A stretch of DNA of 10,288 nt from Verrucomicrobiota bacterium. Lineage in GTDB: Bacteria > Verrucomicrobiota > Verrucomicrobiia > Limisphaerales > JADLHS01. The position numbers and the translations under genes are program-made. The stretch lies in NCBI GenBank assembly GCA_025360895.1, contig JANYBF010000225.1:1-10288 (forward strand). Direction: 5' to 3'. The stretch's first letter is position 1; every line of letters begins with the position of its first letter. This document shows positions 1-4,183 of the stretch, in pieces. The notes beneath the pieces were generated by a model, which was not told where the DNA came from, did not search any database, and was given only the letters and a program-made list of their open reading frames with translations.

Positions 1-362
1 CGCTGCTGAAGACCATTTGGGCGTGACCTAATCACGTCCCAGAACGGGCACGGACATGCTCAGAGAGAAACGCTTTCGGGCACGCCCATTCCTGAGCGTA
101 CTCCGAGAAGCTGTGCTCTCTGTCTCCATTGGTTTGATCCATTGAAGACCGAAATTGTCCGTTTCGTTCTGAACAGCAGCCGAAGCCGCAAATATGTTTG
201 GTTCTGGTTACATAATTTTTGATGTTCGCTCGGAACATCGTGGATTGAAACGCAAGCTGACGATTCCAGCAAGACCACATTTCAAACTTTTATGTTACGA
301 GTCAGTTGCTTCAGAAGCGCCTGTTGCCACACGCGAATCAAGCAGGCAACATCAGCTTCGAC
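1..362. other. Non-coding leader upstream of the transporter cluster
   Basis: I see no convincing gene in this stretch. The open frames on either strand lack ribosome binding sites and recognisable protein character. It contains an imperfect hairpin near the left edge (GGGCGTGA at 19-26 against TCACGTCCC at 32-40, no T-run) and a dyad at 221-239, listed separately. Base composition is more AT-rich around 190-225 than in the genes that follow, which fits a promoter region. The reading frame of the next gene is open from a TTG at 306, but ATG 363 is the better start. Confidence 0.6.
211..239 (+). promoter_or_regulatory. Possible -10 box with overlapping operator dyad
   Basis: CATAAT at 211-216 matches the sigma-70 -10 consensus at five of six positions, but no good -35 box lies 16-18 bases upstream. 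Directly downstream, GATGTTC (221-227) and GAACATC (233-239) form a perfect 7-bp inverted repeat around a 5-base centre, about where transcription would begin. A dyad at a start site is a typical repressor position. The regulator is unknown. The assignment to the cluster starting at 363 is inference from position. Confidence 0.25.
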
Positions 363-1373
363 ATGCGCACTCAAACCGACTGGCGAACGGTTCTCGTTTT
401 CCGAATAGCAGCCGTTGTTTTCAGCCTCCTGCTTTCCGCATGCGGTCGAGTTTCAAACCAAGTCGTGATCTACGCCGCGCAAGACCAGGTCTATGCCGAG
501 CCAATTCTGCGCGAGTTCGAGCAGGAAGCCGGCCTCAAGGTCAAAGCTGTCTATGACAGCGAAGCCGTGAAGACCGTCGGGCTGGCGAATCGGTTGCTCG
601 CCGAGCGCGATCATCCGCAATGCGACGTGTTCTGGGGCAACGAAGAAATGCGCACGCGCCAACTTGCTGCCCAAGACGTCTTTCGCGAAACCAATGGCTG
701 GGCGGCGTTGGGCTATCGCAGCCGCCGCATCGTCATCAATACGAACTTTATTTCGATTGGTAGCCGCCGAGGTAACGATGCGGACCAAACATCTCCCGCG
801 CAGAATCCGCCTCCTCACGTCGGCGGCTACGATGCGCCGCGTTCGCTCTTGGAACTCACGAATGAAATCTGGCGCGGCAAAGTCGCGCTGGCCTTTCCGC
901 AATTCGGCACAACGGCTACACACTTCCACGCATTGAAACAACTCTGGAGTGAGGAATACTGGCTCGCGTGGTGTCGCGCCTTGGCGGCGAACAAGCCGTT
1001 CATCGTGGACGGCAATTCCGTCGTCGTGAAACAGGTCGCCCGCGGTGAAGCGTGGATTGGGTTGACGGATTCGGACGACATCGCCGCCGGTCAGCGCGAA
1101 GGATTGCCCATCGCCGCGTTGCCGCTGACTGAAGAAACACTACTCATCCCCAATACCGTTGCCGTGATTCGCAAAGCGCCGCATCCGGGGAACGCGCAGA
1201 AGTTGTTTGAGTATCTCCAGCGCCGCGATGTGGTGGAGAAGTTGGCGCGAGCTAACGCTCTCGAAAGCGCGACCGCTGCGACTGACACAACCACATTGAA
1301 ACCCAATTGGGATGCGTTGCTCAGCGATCTGGAAACGACCACCAAACAACTGAACGAGATTTTTCTGAGATGA
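363..1373 (+). CDS. ABC transporter substrate-binding lipoprotein, Fe3+ (FbpA-like) type
   Basis: Predicted extracytoplasmic binding protein that would deliver a ligand to the permease encoded next. From ATG 363 it has 336 residues, with a hydrophobic signal segment and lipobox LLSAC (lipidated Cys27), so I prefer this start over TTG 306, which would bury the signal. The mature N-terminus (VVIYAAQDQVYAEPILREFE) and the later AVYDSEAVKTVGL and DVFWGNEE segments are typical of the iron-type solute-binding family, as is IPNTVAVIRKAPHPGNAQKL from about residue 262. I do not see the paired C-terminal tyrosines used by classical FbpA for ferric iron, so iron as ligand is uncertain. Residues about 133-156 are encoded by a palindromic repeat inserted between VINTN and the SLLELT/GKVALAFP region; the frame is kept. 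The stop overlaps an ATG (ATGA at 1370-1373). Confidence 0.85.
   Translation: MRTQTDWRTVLVFRIAAVVFSLLLSACGRVSNQVVIYAAQDQVYAEPILREFEQEAGLKVKAVYDSEAVKTVGLANRLLAERDHPQCDVFWGNEEMRTRQLAAQDVFRETNGWAALGYRSRRIVINTNFISIGSRRGNDADQTSPAQNPPPHVGGYDAPRSLLELTNEIWRGKVALAFPQFGTTATHFHALKQLWSEEYWLAWCRALAANKPFIVDGNSVVVKQVARGEAWIGLTDSDDIAAGQREGLPIAALPLTEETLLIPNTVAVIRKAPHPGNAQKLFEYLQRRDVVEKLARANALESATAATDTTTLKPNWDALLSDLETTTKQLNEIFLR
760..830. repeat. REPIN-like palindrome, copy 1 (inside the binding-protein gene)
   Basis: A 71-bp imperfect palindrome that begins GTAGCCGCCGA and ends TCGGCGGCTAC. The 25-base arms agree at 21 positions. The right arm itself reads, on the opposite strand, as GTAG followed by a small hairpin (CCGCC, ten bases, GGCGG), the build of a REP unit, so the element is two REPs head to head. 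It is read through by the binding-protein gene: the left arm gives SRRG and the right arm gives NPPPHVGGYD. Confidence 0.85.
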
Positions 1374-1474
1374 ACGAGTCGCTTCCATGTTTTTGTAGCA
1401 GCCGACGTGAGAAGGCTCATTCTTCTCCTTTTCGTCAGAGCCTCCTTACCTCGGCTGCCACGCAGTGTTTTTAA
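1370..1474 (+). CDS. 34-codon mini-ORF spanning the repeat between two genes
   Basis: ATG at 1370 overlaps the stop of the binding-protein gene (ATGA). The frame stays open through the second palindromic repeat, and its TAA (1472-1474) overlaps the preferred permease ATG at 1474 (TAATG). The peptide starts MNESLPCFCSSRRE and ends SLLTSAATQCF, so most of it is repeat-derived. A function for the peptide is unlikely. Its plausible role is to carry ribosomes across about 100 bases and keep the two transporter genes translationally coupled. It could instead be a remnant of the original permease N-terminus. The double overlap is seen directly; coupling is inference. Confidence 0.4.
   Translation: MNESLPCFCSSRREKAHSSPFRQSLLTSAATQCF
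1395..1461. repeat. REPIN-like palindrome, copy 2 (between binding-protein and permease genes)
   Basis: A 67-bp element from GTAGCAGCCGACGTGAG to CTCGGCTGCCAC. It is the most diverged of the four copies: GTAGCAG replaces GTAGCCG, and the right end is CCAC instead of CTAC. The arms still pair over most of their length, including compensating GCAGCCGA/TCGGCTGC. It fills nearly the whole gap between the two transporter genes, so it may affect mRNA stability or relative expression as REP elements in enterobacterial operons do; that is inference. Confidence 0.75.
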
Positions 1475-4182
1475 TGAACTGGCCCTTGCTCCAAAACAGT
1501 CTGCTGCTTGCCGGAACGACCACGGCGTTGGCGGTAGGCTTTGGTCTCGTTGTAGCGCTGTGGCTGGCGACATTGGAAGCACACTGGCGGAATGTACTTC
1601 TCTCGCTGGCCATCGTGGCGCTGGCGTTACCACCGTTTCTGATCACGAATTGCTGGATCAGCCTGCTCGGCGAAACCGGCGTGCTGCGCGCCTGGTTGCC
1701 GCTGAAAATTTACTCTCTCGGCGGGACGATTTGGATTTTGTCATTGATGTTGTGGCCGATCACGTTGTTCGCAGTGCTCGCGGCATGGCGGCGACTGGAA
1801 GCAGCGCAATTCGAGTGCGAACCCGCAATGACAGGATTCGCGCTGCTGCGTTGGCTGCTTGTTCCGGTTGCCAGAGGTGAACTGGCGCTGGCAGCAGTGC
1901 TGACCTTCGTGCTCGCGCTGAACAACTTTGCTGTGCCGGCGATCCTCCAAACCAAAGTTCTGCCGGACGAGATGTGGGTGCAGTTCAACACCAAGTTCGA
2001 TACGCTGGCTGCGCTGCGGTTGAGCGTGCCGCTGGTGATGGCGCCAATGCTCCTGCTCGCGTGGGCCACGCGTCGGTCGGTGTCGTGGCCGCGAATTCAA
2101 GGCACCGTGTCTGCCCGGGTCATTCGTCGCCAGCTTGGTTCACCGTGGCGGATCGGCTGTGGCGCGCTGGCAATTTTGTTGTGCGCGGCATCCGTGGGCT
2201 TGCCGCTGGGGCAAATTGTTTTTGCGTCACGGACATGGGCCGAACTCCCGGGCGCAATTGAAGCCAGCTCTGGCACGATCTGGAATTCATTCTGGTTTGC
2301 GGCGCTGGCGGCGACAGTGGTGGTGGGCGTGGCGCTGGTTTTGTGTAGCCGCCGACGTGAGGAGTCGGAACGCGATAGTCCAGAACAAATCCGCCTCCTT
2401 ACATCGGCGGCTACGATGATTGGGTGGCTACCGTTCTTCATCCCTGGCGTTCTTATCGGCATCGCGTTGATTAAGGTTTTCAATCGCCCGGTGTTAGCGG
2501 CGTTTTATCAGAGCGTGGGCATCGTGCTGCTGGCGCTGGCAATTCGTTATTTTGCGCTGGCATGGACGGCGGCACGACACGCGGTCGCAAGCGTGGACAA
2601 AGATTTGACCGACGCGGCCAAACTGGAAGGGGCAACGCGGTGGCAGAGGTTTCGGTTTGTGGTCTGGCCGCAGATCGCGCTGCAAATCTTTGCCGCATGG
2701 TATGTGGTCTATCTGCTGTGCTTGTCGGACGTGGAATCCATCGTGATCGTTCAGCCGCCCGGCGGCGAAACGCTCGCGCTGAAAATTTTTAATCTGCTGC
2801 ATTATGGCTATGCGGCGCAAGTGAATGCGCTTTGTCTGGCACTGCTGGGATTGGCGGTTTTACCGCTGGTGGTCTGGTGCGTCGCGAAGTGGGCTACGAA
2901 TGAAATATCCAAGCTCCAATATCCAAGCTCCCGAGAAATTCCAACCCCCAACATCCAAACTACTGATGTACGATCGGTGTTTGGTGCTTTGACCTTGGGG
3001 TTTCTCTGGATGTTGGTGCTTGGTGCTTGGTGCTTCTGTTCCGGTTGCTCACCGTCAGAATCGAAAAATGAAACAGCGTTGCAGAGCAGATTTTTTGATC
3101 GCGCGATGGTCGTTGGTTCGCGCGGGGTAGGCATTGGCGAGTTAAACAAACCTCGTTCGGTCGCCTGCGACACGAACGGGAACGCTTATGTCGTGGACAT
3201 GACCGGGCGCGTGCAGAAATTTTCGCCGGAAGGAAAATATCTACTGCACTGGCAGATGCCCGAAACCGATCTCGGAAAACCCAAAGGCATGGGCCGCGAT
3301 CGCGACGGAAACATCATCGTGGTCGAGCCGCACTATCAACGGGTAAATCATTTCACGCCGGATGGGAAACTGGTGGCGCAGTGGGGTTGTGGCGGGACAA
3401 ACGAGGGTTGTTTCATGTTGCCGCGCGGGATTGCCGAGAATTCGCGTGGGGAATTTTTGGTGAGTGAGTATATGGGGGCGGAGCGGATTCAACGCTTTGC
3501 GTTGCGGAAGTCAGAGGTCGGAGGTCAGAGGATGAGCAAGCCCCTCACCCCGGCCCTCTCCCCTTCCGAAGGGGCGAAGTGGAATACGAATTGGCCGTAT
3601 GTGAAAGCGGATGCGCCACGCGCCGCGCCGTCTCAGCAGCACGCCGGGCGGGAGGCCAGCGCGCCAGGGCGTGAGACTGCTTTGCTTCAGGTGATTGGGC
3701 GGGCGGGCACCGCCCCGGGTGAGTTCAATCGGGCGGAGGGCGTTTGCGTGGATGCCCAGGATCGGATTTACGTGGCGGATTCGTGCAATCATCGCATCCA
3801 GGTTTTTGCGGCGGACGGAAAATTCCTGCGTGAGTTTGGACGCGCGGGCACGAAGCTGGGTGAGTTGAGTTATCCCTACGACGTCGCGGTGGACAAAGCC
3901 GGGAACATCTTTGTCTGCGAGTTTGGGAACAGCCGCATTCAGATATTCGATGCGAACTGTCAGCCGGTGGAAATTATCGGCGGCGCGGGAAGCGAGCCGG
4001 GGCAGTTCAATAATCCGTGGGGCATCGCGCTGGATGGACGCGGAAATCTTTACGTGGCCGATGCGCTCAATCATCGTTTGCAGAAGCTCGTGCGCCGGTC
4101 AAACGTAGCCGCCGAGTTAACGAGGCGGATAGTGGCAACGACAGGCAATTCCCGCCTCCTCATGTCGGCGGCTACAAACTAA
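1474..4182 (+). CDS. ABC transporter permease (two EAA modules) in frame with an NHL-repeat propeller
   Basis: One open frame of 902 residues from ATG 1474 (GTG 1465 is an alternative; ATG 1474 overlaps the mini-ORF stop). Residues 1 to about 476 are a fused two-module permease of the FbpB/iron(III) type, with many hydrophobic helices and two cytoplasmic EAA loops: EAAQFECEPAMTG from residue 109 and DAAKLEGATRWQRF from 380. These loops normally contact an ABC ATPase. Residues about 477-522 are encoded by an imperfect inverted repeat and form a hydrophobic helix ending FCSGC (Cys525). From about 546 to 875 come six NHL-type blades, with motifs such as GVCVDAQDRIYVADS, RIQVFAADGKFLREFG and GNLYVADALNHRLQKL. 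Blades 3 and 4 are split by a repeat-rich insert at about 679-738. Palindromic repeats encode residues 291-314 and the C-terminal tail from 878. Permeases of this family usually end near residue 500-550, so this is either a true fusion or two genes joined by repeat insertion. Confidence 0.8.
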   Translation: MNWPLLQNSLLLAGTTTALAVGFGLVVALWLATLEAHWRNVLLSLAIVALALPPFLITNCWISLLGETGVLRAWLPLKIYSLGGTIWILSLMLWPITLFAVLAAWRRLEAAQFECEPAMTGFALLRWLLVPVARGELALAAVLTFVLALNNFAVPAILQTKVLPDEMWVQFNTKFDTLAALRLSVPLVMAPMLLLAWATRRSVSWPRIQGTVSARVIRRQLGSPWRIGCGALAILLCAASVGLPLGQIVFASRTWAELPGAIEASSGTIWNSFWFAALAATVVVGVALVLCSRRREESERDSPEQIRLLTSAATMIGWLPFFIPGVLIGIALIKVFNRPVLAAFYQSVGIVLLALAIRYFALAWTAARHAVASVDKDLTDAAKLEGATRWQRFRFVVWPQIALQIFAAWYVVYLLCLSDVESIVIVQPPGGETLALKIFNLLHYGYAAQVNALCLALLGLAVLPLVVWCVAKWATNEISKLQYPSSREIPTPNIQTTDVRSVFGALTLGFLWMLVLGAWCFCSGCSPSESKNETALQSRFFDRAMVVGSRGVGIGELNKPRSVACDTNGNAYVVDMTGRVQKFSPEGKYLLHWQMPETDLGKPKGMGRDRDGNIIVVEPHYQRVNHFTPDGKLVAQWGCGGTNEGCFMLPRGIAENSRGEFLVSEYMGAERIQRFALRKSEVGGQRMSKPLTPALSPSEGAKWNTNWPYVKADAPRAAPSQQHAGREASAPGRETALLQVIGRAGTAPGEFNRAEGVCVDAQDRIYVADSCNHRIQVFAADGKFLREFGRAGTKLGELSYPYDVAVDKAGNIFVCEFGNSRIQIFDANCQPVEIIGGAGSEPGQFNNPWGIALDGRGNLYVADALNHRLQKLVRRSNVAAELTRRIVATTGNSRLLMSAATN
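2345..2414. repeat. REPIN-like palindrome, copy 3 (inside the permease part)
   Basis: A 70-bp palindrome from GTAGCCGCCGACGTGAGGAG to CATCGGCGGCTAC. Translated, the left arm gives CSRRREES and the right arm gives IRLLTSAAT. It inserts a strongly charged segment straight after the hydrophobic run ending GVALVL and just before the next hydrophobic run (WLPFFIPGVLIGIAL), so it occupies a loop between membrane helices and leaves both EAA loops intact. Confidence 0.85.
2904..3037. repeat. Imperfect long inverted repeat of CCAAGC-rich type at the permease-NHL junction
   Basis: The left arm (about 2904-2960) is rich in CCAAGCTCC, CCAATATCC and CCAACATCC. The right arm (about 2978-3037) is its approximate reverse complement, rich in TTGGTGCTTGG. 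A spacer of about 17 bases separates them. The GAGAAA...CCAA...CCAAAC core is the best-paired part. The element is unrelated to the GTAG palindromes. It is translated throughout: the left arm gives a polar Ser/Pro/Gln stretch, and the right arm gives a hydrophobic helix (GALTLGFLWMLVLGAW). No transposase is nearby. Confidence 0.65.
3508..3681. repeat. Repeat-rich insertion between NHL blades
   Basis: This stretch interrupts the regular blade pattern of the propeller after RIQRFALRK and before LLQVIGRAG, adding about 58 residues. It begins with a partial tandem repeat (TCAGAGGTCGGAGG followed by TCAGAGG, 3511-3531). Next comes CCCCTCACCCCGGCCCTCTC running into a tight hairpin CCCCTTC/GAAGGGG (3550-3574). 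A GC-rich piece with GTCTCA and TGAGAC in opposite orientation follows (about 3629-3678). The encoded segment is rich in Pro, Ala, Ser and Arg, fitting a disordered loop. The exact edges are approximate. Confidence 0.55.
4105..4175. repeat. REPIN-like palindrome, copy 4 (C-terminal tail of the NHL part)
   Basis: A 71-bp palindrome from GTAGCCGCCGAG to TCGGCGGCTAC. Its left arm is read in a different frame from copies 1 to 3 (VAAEL), while its right arm again gives RLLMSAAT. It supplies the last two dozen residues of the protein after the final blade (RLQKLVRRS). The stop codon follows five bases after the palindrome, and the next gene starts one base after that, so the element occupies the place where a ribosome binding site for the next gene would be. 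Confidence 0.85.
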
Positions 4183-4183
4183 G

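Noticed and set aside
32..280. Minus-strand Cys-containing small protein in the leader
   Set aside because: No ribosome binding site, no recognisable domain, and composition typical of a chance frame.
1388..1472. Short direct repeats flanking the palindromes (TGTTTTT around copy 2, AAAC around copy 4) as target-site duplications
   Set aside because: Only two of four copies show anything convincing and the lengths differ. RAYT-type mobilisation is not expected to leave target duplications.
760..4175. CRISPR array
   Set aside because: The four repeats are hundreds of bases apart, imperfect, palindromic over their full length and mostly within genes, with no regular spacers.
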